49,252 nucleotides of DNA from Flammeovirgaceae bacterium UBA2786. Lineage in GTDB: Bacteria; Bacteroidota; Bacteroidia; Cytophagales; Cyclobacteriaceae. The notes beneath the pieces were generated by a model. It did no database searches, had not been told where the DNA came from, and saw only the letters and a list, made by a program, of their open reading frames with translations. The stretch is from positions 1 to 49,252 of the forward strand of contig DEIA01000087.1 of assembly GCA_002352225.1 (NCBI GenBank), given 5' to 3'. This document shows, piece by piece, positions 1 to 7,229 of this stretch (positions are counted from its first letter, which is position 1; each line of letters opens with the position of its first letter). The position numbers and the translations under genes were made by a program.

Positions 1-11
1 AGGAGTTAGCG
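1..11 (+). other. 3' end of an attC-like site (partial)
   Basis: GTTAGCG at 5-11 has the form of an integron R' core box. Its reverse complement is the CGCTAAC box that opens both complete attC-like sites downstream (721 and 1995). It lies 6 nt before the first ATG, as expected for a cassette ORF immediately after the recombination point. The rest of the site would be left of the window, so this call rests only on resemblance to the two full sites. Confidence 0.45.
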
Positions 12-17
12 GTAATT

Positions 18-716
18 ATGGACAGACACACAAACATTCAGACAATGAGAAAAATACTTTTGCTTGTTCTGACAGCTACGACCATAACAGTAAGCGGACA
101 AAATCACTTACTTGGAGTTAAAGGTGGAGCAAACTGGACAAACGTTACAGCAAGTAATTTCCTTAACGACAAGGACTTCAGAACAGGTTTAGCAAGTGGT
201 TTGACTTACGACTTTCTATTCAAGAAATATTTTTCTGCTGGTGCTGAGATCATCTATAATCAGCGTGGACTAAGAATTGACATCATTTTTACTGACGACT
301 TAGGTAATCCGACTGGCAAGAAAGCCACATCAAAATTCAATTACGACTATATTACTCTGCCGTTAAAAGTTGGCTTTAACTACGGCAAGACAGTTTACGG
401 TTTTGCCAACATAGCCTTGACACCTTCAATACTTGTTGACGCAAAAACTATTACACCACCAATAGACTTTAACGGGACGACACTCCCTGGTGAGACATTT
501 AATGTAACAGATAGAGCAAACAGGTTTGACATTGGCGGACTCGTTGAAATTGGTGGCGGTTACAAGTTTAAAGGACGATATTGGTTGTTCACATCATTTT
601 CGTATCAACACAGCTTCACGACAATTACAAACTCTGACTATTTTGCAAATAGTAAAATCAGACATTACGCAATGACTTTAAACTTAGGACTGAAATGTGC
701 ATTGACGAAAGAATAA
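18..716 (+). CDS. Outer-membrane beta-barrel protein (porin family, OMP_b-brl-like)
   Basis: A secreted protein of 232 residues. Alternating hydrophobic/polar strands and aromatic-ended segments run through to the C terminus, and it begins with the GVKGGANWTN type of opening common in Bacteroidota OMP_b-brl proteins. The signal peptide is MRKILLLVLTATTITVSGQ, beginning at residue 10, so the true start may be the ATG at 45; the ATG at 18 is kept because it sits 6 nt after the attC-like box. The gene occupies a cassette-like unit between GTTAGCG (5-11) and the dyad at 721-852. Substrate and role are unknown. The barrel assignment is from pattern, not a search. Confidence 0.75.
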   Translation: MDRHTNIQTMRKILLLVLTATTITVSGQNHLLGVKGGANWTNVTASNFLNDKDFRTGLASGLTYDFLFKKYFSAGAEIIYNQRGLRIDIIFTDDLGNPTGKKATSKFNYDYITLPLKVGFNYGKTVYGFANIALTPSILVDAKTITPPIDFNGTTLPGETFNVTDRANRFDIGGLVEIGGGYKFKGRYWLFTSFSYQHSFTTITNSDYFANSKIRHYAMTLNLGLKCALTKE

Positions 717-720
717 CTAC

Positions 721-852
721 CGCTAACAGCACATTTGCAATAGGCGGGGTTTCGTGCTCCGCAGACAGTTTAGTGGTAGCCGAAAGTTTTGTGCTTCGCA
801 TCAACATTTGTGGTGAAAAGCCCGCCCATCGCAAATCTGCAACCCGTTAGCA
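721..852 (+). other. attC-like recombination site 1 (132 bp imperfect dyad)
   Basis: It starts 4 nt after the stop of the barrel gene with CGCTAAC (721-727) and ends with GTTAGCA (846-852), complementary at 6 of 7 positions. Inside, 733-748 and 821-836 form a second arm pair (14 of 16 complementary, GC-rich at the inner end). The arms are separated from the ends by unequal spacers (5 and 9 nt), as in attC sites with extrahelical bases. The central region (749-820) carries GTGCTTCG at 791-798. The R''-L''...L'-R' layout and orientation relative to the ORF fit an integron attC. The ends depart from the RYYYAAC/GTTRRRY consensus at a few positions. Confidence 0.65.
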
Positions 853-897
853 GCAAATGCAAAAACAAAGAAGAAAAGTAGTTGACTTAAAAGCACA

Positions 898-1944
898 ATG
901 AGAAAAGAGTATAAAGCCGATATCTTAAAAGTGATATTGAAAAATTTAAGTTTAATTATTCTATTGCTTATTAGCCTCTCTTTGCTGGCGTGTAATAAAG
1001 AAGAAAATAGCATAACTGACCCTTCTACAGACCTGAAAGCAGGTTATAAATTCGTCAAAATACCTATAAATGATCAAGACAGTATTATGGTTGCAATATG
1101 GTACCCTACTCTTGACGCTGAAAATGAGTATAATTATAATACCGCATCATCAGGATTAGTTGTTAAGGGAAAGGTTTCTCATAATGGCTCAGAAGTAAAT
1201 GAAAATCATCCTGCTATAATTTTTTCCCACGGATTTTCAGGTGGTGGTATTGGCTCTGTTGAAATTTGCGAAGCTCTTGCTCGTGCAGGTTTTTATGTTT
1301 TTGTGCCTGACCATAGTGATGCAGTTATGTCAGTCAGAATTCAAGGTCAATCAAATGGAACTTTAAACGAAGCTCTTGATTACCTAAACGATAATCCATT
1401 TGGGGATGGAGAAAACTTTGGATATAGAATTTCAGAATTACAATCAGTTATTCAATTCGTTAATTCTTCAAGTTTAAAAGTTGACAAATCAAAAATAGTA
1501 TTAGGTGGACATTCTATGGGTGGGTGGACAGTAATGAAAGCAAAAGAAGCTGGATTTCATCCGACTGCAATGTTCTTCTTTTCGATGGGAGAATTAAATT
1601 GGCTTTACAATCAAAACAGATATTTTGAAGCAAGCACTTTTCAAAGTATAGATTTCCCTACCGCATATTTTTATGGTGGTGCTGAATATGGCCAGGCAAT
1701 ATCTGCAGGTTTAGGAAATGTTTATGCTGCTTATTGTTTCATTCATTCACCAAGTCCGAGTTATGGGTTATTAGTTAAACAAGGAAATCACTTTACTTAC
1801 AACTCTCAAGCAATTGCTCCTGGCTCATTTGGTAACAATGAACAAATTACAGCAATTAATAACAGACTAATCAATTTCTTAAACAGACACGTTAACGGTC
1901 AAAATATAGTTGTTACAACTGTACCCGAAGATGTAACAAAATGA
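898..1944 (+). CDS. Lipoprotein alpha/beta hydrolase (PAF-acetylhydrolase / dienelactone hydrolase-like)
   Basis: The 348-residue product has a type II signal peptide with lipobox LLAC and lipidated Cys32, so it is a membrane-anchored envelope protein. The alpha/beta-hydrolase core is clear: HGFSGGG after a hydrophobic strand (about 111-117, oxyanion region), the nucleophile elbow GGHSMGG with Ser206, and a late GNHFTY supplying the probable catalytic His (about 298). It likely hydrolyses an ester or lipid; the substrate is not evident. It is the sole gene between two attC-like sites and is visibly more AT-rich than the core genes later in the window, consistent with an acquired cassette. Confidence 0.8.
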   Translation: MRKEYKADILKVILKNLSLIILLLISLSLLACNKEENSITDPSTDLKAGYKFVKIPINDQDSIMVAIWYPTLDAENEYNYNTASSGLVVKGKVSHNGSEVNENHPAIIFSHGFSGGGIGSVEICEALARAGFYVFVPDHSDAVMSVRIQGQSNGTLNEALDYLNDNPFGDGENFGYRISELQSVIQFVNSSSLKVDKSKIVLGGHSMGGWTVMKAKEAGFHPTAMFFFSMGELNWLYNQNRYFEASTFQSIDFPTAYFYGGAEYGQAISAGLGNVYAAYCFIHSPSPSYGLLVKQGNHFTYNSQAIAPGSFGNNEQITAINNRLINFLNRHVNGQNIVVTTVPEDVTK

Positions 1945-1994
1945 CATGTTAAAGTAAAATTATGCTAGATGACAAATAGAAGAAAAGTATGAGC

Positions 1995-2126
1995 CGCTAA
2001 CATCGGTTTCGCGTAATGGCGGGGGAACAGCTTCAATTGAATCTTTGTACAAAATTGAAAGTTAGTGCTTCGATTAAAGTTCAGTGCTAAAAACCCCACC
2101 CTTCGCCAAGCCTCGGGCCGTTATAC
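1995..2126 (+). other. attC-like recombination site 2 (132 bp imperfect dyad)
   Basis: It begins with CGCTAAC (1995-2001) and ends with GTTATAC (2120-2126), pairing over TAAC/GTTA. The inner arms are about 2006-2025 (ending in GGCGGGGG) and about 2095-2117 (CCCCACCC...GGG), complementary with some G:T pairs and one bulge. Length (132 bp) and position of the internal GTGCTTCG (2065-2072, offset 70) are identical to site 1, although most of the loop differs. The right end also forms a small palindrome, GGCCGTTATACGGCC. It follows the hydrolase gene and precedes the SDR gene. Confidence 0.6.
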
Positions 2127-2190
2127 GGCCAGATTGAGAAAGAGGTGCAATGCACGCAAGACATAAAAGCAAATTAATAGTAACCTTGAA

Positions 2191-2988
2191 ATGATAAATA
2201 CAAAAGAGAAAGTAGTTTGGATAACGGGTGCCTCGTCTGGCATTGGTAAAGCAATGGCTTTTGAATGGGCAAGACTAGGATACAAAGTAGCGCTATCGTC
2301 AAGACGCAAAGAACTATTGGACGGAGTGGCAAATGAAATTAGTCAGTCTGGTGGGCACGCGTTAGTGTTTCAGTGTGATATTATGGAGGAAACGGCTATT
2401 CAAAATGCGGTTCAACAAATTATTACCACCTGGGACCGCATGGATGTGGTTGTTGCTAATGCTGGTTTTGGAGTTTTTGGCAGCATTGAAAAACTGTCTG
2501 CCAAAGATTGGAACAGGCAACTACAAGGCAATGTAACGGGCCTTGCCGTAACGGTTAAATATGCTCTGCCTTATTTAAAGAAGACAGATGGACGGATAGG
2601 TTTAGTAGGGAGCATAGGCGCCTATCTTCCTAATCCTAATCTGGGTGCATATGGCGCATCAAAAGCAGCGGTACACTCTATTGGGCTTACTTTACAAGTT
2701 GAATTAATGGGTACCGGTACAAGTTGTACTACCATACATCCCGGATTTATAGTTTCGGAAATTGCAAGAATGGATAACGAGGGTGTTTGGCATCCTGACC
2801 GACCCGATCCGCGTCCTGCAAATTTAATGTGGCCTACGGACAGAGCCGCAAGGGTAATGGTGAAAGCTATTCTAAAAAGAAAAAGAAATTATGTTTTTAC
2901 GGGTCACGGTAAAGTGTTTGTATGGTTGCAACGGTGGGTTCCGGGGTTGATGAGATTAATCATTTCAAAAAGCCCAAAGCCTGAGTAA
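2191..2988 (+). CDS. Short-chain dehydrogenase/reductase (SDR)
   Basis: A classical SDR of 265 residues, the usual length. The Rossmann cofactor motif TGASSGIG is at residues 12-19, NAG at about 90-92, the catalytic Ser at 141, and YGASK gives Tyr154 and Lys158. SRRK after the second strand (residues 37-40) suggests NADP(H) preference. It should be a cytosolic NAD(P)-dependent oxidoreductase of unknown substrate. It starts 64 nt after attC-like site 2, so it may be the cargo of a third cassette, but no matching dyad follows it. The C terminus (WLQRWVPGLMRLI) is amphipathic and could associate with membrane. Confidence 0.9.
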   Translation: MINTKEKVVWITGASSGIGKAMAFEWARLGYKVALSSRRKELLDGVANEISQSGGHALVFQCDIMEETAIQNAVQQIITTWDRMDVVVANAGFGVFGSIEKLSAKDWNRQLQGNVTGLAVTVKYALPYLKKTDGRIGLVGSIGAYLPNPNLGAYGASKAAVHSIGLTLQVELMGTGTSCTTIHPGFIVSEIARMDNEGVWHPDRPDPRPANLMWPTDRAARVMVKAILKRKRNYVFTGHGKVFVWLQRWVPGLMRLIISKSPKPE

Positions 2989-3008
2989 TAGCTTAATCAC
3001 CGGTTACT

Positions 3009-3111
3009 GTTGGTTGCTGGTCTTTAATGACTTTGTATTTTAATGTAAGGATTGATTCAGGAGAGTTATAGATAAAATAAACAGGATGTTGGCCGGGCGA
3101 CCAGCATCAAC
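3009..3111 (+). repeat. Inverted repeat between SDR and Fic genes
   Basis: GTTGGTTGCTGGTC (3009-3022) is nearly the reverse complement of GACCAGCATCAAC (3099-3111), 103 bp end to end. It occupies most of the 142-bp gap. The ends are GTTG...CAAC, the opposite sense from the attC-like dyads, so it is a different element. A 17-bp sequence shared with 4578-4594 lies inside it at 3028-3044. Confidence 0.4.
3028..3044 (+). promoter_or_regulatory. 17-bp repeat with a promoter-like box, upstream of the fic gene (copy 1)
   Basis: TGACTTTGTATTTTAAT occurs here and at 4578-4594. Its TGACTTTG is one base from the Bacteroidota -7 box TAnnTTTG, and TTG triplets lie 12-18 nt upstream. Both copies sit in the leader of an accessory gene, about 90 nt before the start codon. 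It could be a promoter or simply a duplicated segment. Confidence 0.3.
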
Positions 3112-3130
3112 AAAGGAGAGAAATTGAAGA

Positions 3131-4012
3131 ATGAAAAAAGCACAGCTTAAAATATCTATTCGCTTTTTTAACGACTGTGAAGTGCGTGCGGTGTGGGACG
3201 ATGCCAACGCCAAATGGTGGTTTAGTGTATTGGATGTTGTGGGTATTTTGAATGAGGAGAGCGATTACAATAAAGTCCGCAACTACTGGAAATACCTGAA
3301 AGCCAAACTAAAAAAAGAAGATAGTGAAGTGGTTAGTGCCACTACCCAGTTCAAATTTCTTGCCCCCGATGGCAAAAAGCGATTGGCTGATATGTTAGAT
3401 AGTGAAGGAGTAACAGCCCTCGCCAAAAGTTTTCCAAACAACAGAGCAATGAAGTTTTTAGACTGGTTTCTTTACAGCGATACCAGCGTAGACGGACAAA
3501 GTAAGAAGAAGGCTTACACGCTTTTTGAAAATAATTTGATTAACGAATTTGAAACAGGCACCACCAAAGGTTTGCAACAAATACACGCTTATCTGTTTGG
3601 TGGCTTGTATGATTTTGCTGGGCAAATCAGAGAAAAAAGCATTTCAAAAGGTGGATATCAGTTCGTGTTTGCACAGCATTTAAAAACGGCTTTGCTGCAA
3701 ATAGATGCTATGCCGCAAAAAACTTTTGATGAGATTATACAAAAGTATGCAGCAATGAACAAGGCACATTCTTTTATGGAAGGCAATGGCAGAAGCACTA
3801 GAATATGGCTCGATATGATGCTGAAAAAACAATTGAAAAAATGCGTGGATTGGAGCAAAATCGGTAAGGAGAACTATATGAACGCCATGATTATAAGCAC
3901 CGTTGATTACAGTGTATTAGTGCAACTCCTTTCAAAAGCACTTACCAATAAAATAAACGACAGAGAGATGTTTATGAAAGGAATAGACTACTCTTATTAT
4001 TACGAAGAATGA
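3131..4012 (+). CDS. BRO-N / Fic domain protein (putative AMPylase)
   Basis: The 293-residue protein has two parts. Residues 10-115 resemble the BRO-N DNA-binding/antirepressor domain (VRAVWDD, WWFSVLDVVGIL, KFLAPDGKKRLAD). Residues about 130-270 are a Fic domain, with the active-site loop HSFMEGNGRSTR at 213-224 matching HxFx(D/E)GNGRxxR, and a flap-like segment KGGYQF at 173-178. Fic enzymes usually transfer AMP to Ser/Thr/Tyr hydroxyls; with all core residues present it should be active. No (S/T)xxxE(G/N) inhibitory helix was seen in it. A 38-codon ORF starts on its stop codon (ATGA overlap at 4009). Likely a toxin-like or stress regulator in accessory DNA. Confidence 0.85.
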   Translation: MKKAQLKISIRFFNDCEVRAVWDDANAKWWFSVLDVVGILNEESDYNKVRNYWKYLKAKLKKEDSEVVSATTQFKFLAPDGKKRLADMLDSEGVTALAKSFPNNRAMKFLDWFLYSDTSVDGQSKKKAYTLFENNLINEFETGTTKGLQQIHAYLFGGLYDFAGQIREKSISKGGYQFVFAQHLKTALLQIDAMPQKTFDEIIQKYAAMNKAHSFMEGNGRSTRIWLDMMLKKQLKKCVDWSKIGKENYMNAMIISTVDYSVLVQLLSKALTNKINDREMFMKGIDYSYYYEE

Positions 4013-4188
4013 TAAATGAGAGCTCTGAAAATGCCCACCTCGTAATGCAGGAGAAAGGGGTATGGTATTACCTGCAAATTGAAATTGTCTTTGAAATGAC
4101 AAATATAAAAGTGAAAGCAGCTTAGAGTACTGGGGCTTAAGAGGAACCCCTTAGGCGAACAGCACCAGGCAGATAAACCAAGAGAAAT

Positions 4189-4563
4189 ATGGAGACCGTA
4201 TCACCAAACATTTTTGTAACGGACATTAAAAAGACAATTGACTTTTACAAACAATTAGGATTTAATGTTGTTACAACTGTCCCCGAACAAGGCGATATTG
4301 TTTGGGCCATGATGACTTGTGGAAATGTAACTTTTATGTTCCAAACCTTTGAAAGTTTGGGCCATGACTTGCCAATGATTTCAAGACAGAACGGAGGCTC
4401 ATTGCTTTTGTATATTCAGACAACTGAAATCAGAAGATTTTTTGAACAAATTAAAGACAAAGTAAAAGTGGTTAAAGGAATTGAAAAAGCATTTTACGGT
4501 GCTACGGAATTTTCTATTGAGGACAACAATGGATATTTGATAACTTTTGCCGAAGACGAATAA
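4189..4563 (+). CDS. VOC family protein (glyoxalase / bleomycin-resistance fold)
   Basis: A compact 124-residue protein with the paired beta-alpha-beta-beta-beta modules of the vicinal oxygen chelate fold. NIFVTDIKKTIDFYKQLGF opens the first half, and the second half ends with a DNNGYLITFAE strand, the usual site of the last metal-binding Glu. Members include glyoxalase I, dioxygenases and antibiotic-binding proteins; the substrate cannot be told from sequence. It stands alone with its own 176-nt leader containing a small GGGG/CCCC hairpin around 4133-4152. Function beyond the fold is not inferred. Confidence 0.8.
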   Translation: METVSPNIFVTDIKKTIDFYKQLGFNVVTTVPEQGDIVWAMMTCGNVTFMFQTFESLGHDLPMISRQNGGSLLLYIQTTEIRRFFEQIKDKVKVVKGIEKAFYGATEFSIEDNNGYLITFAEDE

Positions 4564-4577
4564 GATGTTTTGGTTAG

Positions 4578-4594
4578 TGACTTTGTATTTTAAT
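4578..4594 (+). repeat. 17-bp repeat, copy 2
   Basis: Identical to 3028-3044. It lies 15 nt after the VOC stop codon and about 90 nt before the dihydrofolate-reductase-like gene. It touches an 8-bp-stem hairpin (TAATACCT / AGGTATTA, 4591-4615). No T-tract follows the hairpin, so it is not a convincing terminator. Confidence 0.35.
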
Positions 4595-4683
4595 ACCTGA
4601 CTTTATGAGGTATTAGAAGTTTAATCAATACTAAAGTGTCGTTCATAGATAGCGCAGCCTGAGCGAAACAGAAATAAATTTGT

Positions 4684-5232
4684 ATGAGAAAAATAATTGC
4701 GGCAATTAACACAACTACAGATGGTAATTGCGACCACACAGCCGGAATAGCAGATGAAGAATTACATCAACACTATGCTAACCTGTTGAATAGTGCAGGC
4801 GTTATCCTGTATGGAAGGGTAACCTACCAACTAATGCAGTACTGGCAAACGCTACTAAAAAATCCATCAGGAGAAAAAACAGCAGACGATTTTGCCAAAG
4901 CAATAGATAGAGTCCCAAAAATTGTGTTTTCGCATACACTCAGAAATACGGGTTGGGAAACAGCGGAAATGGCAGCTAAACCGATTGAAGAGCTGGTAAG
5001 AGAATTGAAGCAGCAGCCGGGCAACGATATTTTCGTGGGGAGTCGCAGTTTGATTATCCAGTTAATGAACTTGAATTTAATTGACGAACTTCAGCTTTGT
5101 ATTCAGCCCGTAATTGCAGGAAAGGGATTGTCGTTATTTGAGAACATAAAGGAGAGAACGGTTTTAAGACTCAAAAAAACTAAAGTATTTGAAAACGGAG
5201 CCATTATACTTTATTATGAACCGGTAAGGTAG
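4684..5232 (+). CDS. Dihydrofolate-reductase-family protein (RibD C-terminal-like)
   Basis: 182 residues, typical of the stand-alone RibD_C/DHFR-fold proteins common in soil and aquatic bacteria. Seen are the opening MRKIIAAINTTTDG strand, YGRVTYQLMQYW (the GRxTY signature), VFSHTLRN, a glycine-containing DIFVGSRSLI strand, and a late QPVIAGKGLSLF. Cytosolic NADPH-dependent reductase activity is plausible, but the natural substrate of this subgroup is generally unknown. It is the last + gene of the accessory block; the opposing GH130 gene ends 68 bp downstream. Confidence 0.85.
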   Translation: MRKIIAAINTTTDGNCDHTAGIADEELHQHYANLLNSAGVILYGRVTYQLMQYWQTLLKNPSGEKTADDFAKAIDRVPKIVFSHTLRNTGWETAEMAAKPIEELVRELKQQPGNDIFVGSRSLIIQLMNLNLIDELQLCIQPVIAGKGLSLFENIKERTVLRLKKTKVFENGAIILYYEPVR

Positions 5233-5300
5233 CGGCCGCTTTAAATCTTTGTACTGTCCAGCTTTTAGCCTTACCGCTTTTCGCTTGATAGCTTTCTGCT

Positions 5301-6440
5301 TTAAATCTTTTCGCTTTCAACTTTCTTTACAGCAACTCCAATCTTCGAATCGGCCGTACCGTAATACAAAAACCAGTTCCCGTTAAACGGAACCATGCCT
5401 TCAATAAAGCAAACCTGGTTTACCTGGCCTTCGGTTTCATACGGTTGATCGGGGCGGAGGAAGTAAGTATTCATCCGGTCAATTAATTGTGTGGGATCGT
5501 TGGAATCGAACAATGCCTGCCCCGAACAATATGCACCAGCAGGGAGATATTCATCACCACCCGAATCTAAGTTCATACCATTATATAATAGTAGAATGCC
5601 ATGTTCGGTAATTAATGCGTACGGTCCGCTCTCAACTAACCGACTGTCGAACATACCCGGTCTTGGCTTCAACACAGATTTAAGGTTTCCTTTTTCATCT
5701 AACACCGGTTGCCATTGAATTAAATCGTCAGACGTAGCCATAAACAAATCGGTATCGCCAAAGTACATCCAGTATTTTCCGTTTACTTTTTCGGCCACAA
5801 TTCTATTGCCCTGCTGGCGCGATACGATAGCGCCCGACTTGCTCCAGTGATTGGTGAACGTATCGTTCAGTACGAGTCCGTGTTTGGTCCAGTTCAACAA
5901 ATCGGTGGAAGAGGCAAGGCAAAGTCGGGCGGTTTTACCATCGTATGCGGTGTACGTCATAATGTAGGTGCCCATTTCACTTTCTACAATGCGCGGATCT
6001 TCGATGCCACCCTCCCATTCATACACTTTCATAAAATCTTCGGCCGGAAAAAGCACAGGGGCAAACATTCTGTTAAAATGAATTCCGTCTGTACCAATGG
6101 CTAAGCCAATACGGGAAGTGCCATTGTGTTTTCCAATGGTATCTTCTGCCCGATAAAAAAGATATACCGCTCCGTTGCGCACTACGGCAGCAGGGTTAAA
6201 CACATCCTTTTCTTCCCATTTAATTTCTTGCTGAAGAATAGGACATTTGAAAACTCCGGTACCGGCCTGCAAAATCGGGTTAGCCTCATTTATTTTTTGA
6301 AATGGAAACAATGCCCATGTGCTGTCGTTTGCAAAAGCGTTACGGTGCTCGGGTGTGCTACACCTTATCAGGCTAACGCCTAACGCAATCAATAAGAATA
6401 CAACAGCCGGGTAGCGCCAGTTCATAGAATTACAATTCAT
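5301..6440 (-). CDS. GH130-like glycoside hydrolase/phosphorylase, lipoprotein
   Basis: 379 residues with an N-terminal hydrophobic segment ending in LIRC, a lipobox-like Cys, so probably lipid-anchored. The catalytic part is a five-bladed beta-propeller of the GH130 type, with the diagnostic GGIEDPR followed by MTYTAYDG, and FNPAAVVRNGAVYLFYRAED earlier. GH130 enzymes act on beta-mannosides; cytosolic members are mannooligosaccharide phosphorylases while exported members can be hydrolases. No SusC/SusD pair or other glycan gene is nearby, so it is an orphan. An alternative start is Met6 (6425). The 3' end overlaps a short direct repeat (GCTTTAAATCTTT at 5238 and 5298). Confidence 0.85.
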   Translation of the reverse strand: MNCNSMNWRYPAVVFLLIALGVSLIRCSTPEHRNAFANDSTWALFPFQKINEANPILQAGTGVFKCPILQQEIKWEEKDVFNPAAVVRNGAVYLFYRAEDTIGKHNGTSRIGLAIGTDGIHFNRMFAPVLFPAEDFMKVYEWEGGIEDPRIVESEMGTYIMTYTAYDGKTARLCLASSTDLLNWTKHGLVLNDTFTNHWSKSGAIVSRQQGNRIVAEKVNGKYWMYFGDTDLFMATSDDLIQWQPVLDEKGNLKSVLKPRPGMFDSRLVESGPYALITEHGILLLYNGMNLDSGGDEYLPAGAYCSGQALFDSNDPTQLIDRMNTYFLRPDQPYETEGQVNQVCFIEGMVPFNGNWFLYYGTADSKIGVAVKKVESEKI

Positions 6441-6471
6441 TTAGTAACTTGAAAAAAATTTTAAGAAAGGT

Positions 6472-7227
6472 ATGGCATCAAAAGCGAAAAAGAAAAAAAG
6501 CATAGAAGAGTTAGATCAGGTGTTGGAAAACGAACATCGCATTCGAAAAGCATTTAAAGATAAAGACTGGGCTGAAATAAAAAGTTCCGACTCATGGATG
6601 ATCTTCAAAGTGATGAGCGAGTGTGTAGAAGGGTTTGAGAAGTTGGCGAAGATCGGCCCCTGTGTTACTATTTTTGGATCGGCACGCGTAAAGCCCGACC
6701 ATAAATATTATAGAATAGCTGAAGACATTGCAGCCGAGTTGGTGAATCATGGCTATGGTGTTATAACAGGTGGCGGGCCGGGTATTATGGAAGCGGGTAA
6801 CAAAGGAGCCAGGCGGGCCGGTGGAAAATCGGTAGGGTTAAATATTTTTCTCCCGCACGAGCAAAAGGGTAATCCATACATCGATCCGGATAAACTAATC
6901 ACATTCGATTACTTTTTTGTCAGGAAGCTGATGTTTGTAAAATACTCGCAAGGCTTTATTATTATGCCTGGTGGGTTTGGAACATTAGATGAATTAACGG
7001 AAGCGCTAACCTTGATTCAGACCAAAAAGATTGGTCGCTTTCCAATTGTAATGGTGGGAAAGAAATTCTGGGCAGGCTGGATGAAGTGGGTTGAAGATGT
7101 ATTGGTAGAAGAGAAAATGGTAAGTCCTGAAGACCTGGAGTTGTTTAGCCTGGTAGATACCCCTGCTGAAGCAGTAAAAGTGATAGATGAGTTTTACGCA
7201 CGCTACCTGCTTTCGCCAAACTTTTAA
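6472..7227 (+). CDS. LOG family protein (cytokinin riboside 5'-monophosphate phosphoribohydrolase-like, TIGR00730)
   Basis: 251 residues. GSARVKP near 69-75 and the GGGPGIMEAGNKGA segment near 100-113 bind the nucleotide phosphate, and PGGFGTLDE at 166-174 carries the catalytic Glu of the LOG/lysine-decarboxylase-like fold. LOG proteins hydrolyse nucleoside 5'-monophosphates to base and ribose 5-phosphate; the older name 'lysine decarboxylase' is misleading. The first 60 residues, lysine-rich then helical, form an extension seen in many Bacteroidota homologues. It heads a compact run: the next gene starts 2 nt after its stop. Confidence 0.9.
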   Translation: MASKAKKKKSIEELDQVLENEHRIRKAFKDKDWAEIKSSDSWMIFKVMSECVEGFEKLAKIGPCVTIFGSARVKPDHKYYRIAEDIAAELVNHGYGVITGGGPGIMEAGNKGARRAGGKSVGLNIFLPHEQKGNPYIDPDKLITFDYFFVRKLMFVKYSQGFIIMPGGFGTLDELTEALTLIQTKKIGRFPIVMVGKKFWAGWMKWVEDVLVEEKMVSPEDLELFSLVDTPAEAVKVIDEFYARYLLSPNF

Positions 7228-7229
7228 GC

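Noticed and set aside
3009..3111. Inverted repeat considered as an attC site
   Set aside because: Its ends are GTTG...CAAC, the reverse polarity, on either strand, with no inner GC-rich arms like the two real dyads.
4009..4125. 38-codon ORF overlapping the Fic stop codon, as an annotated gene
   Set aside because: Too short and unlike known antitoxins to call as a CDS; kept only as a finding.
4133..4157. Possible third attC-like end (CTTAGGC after a GGGG/CCCC hairpin)
   Set aside because: No matching CTAAC-type left end or inner arms within 150 bp upstream.
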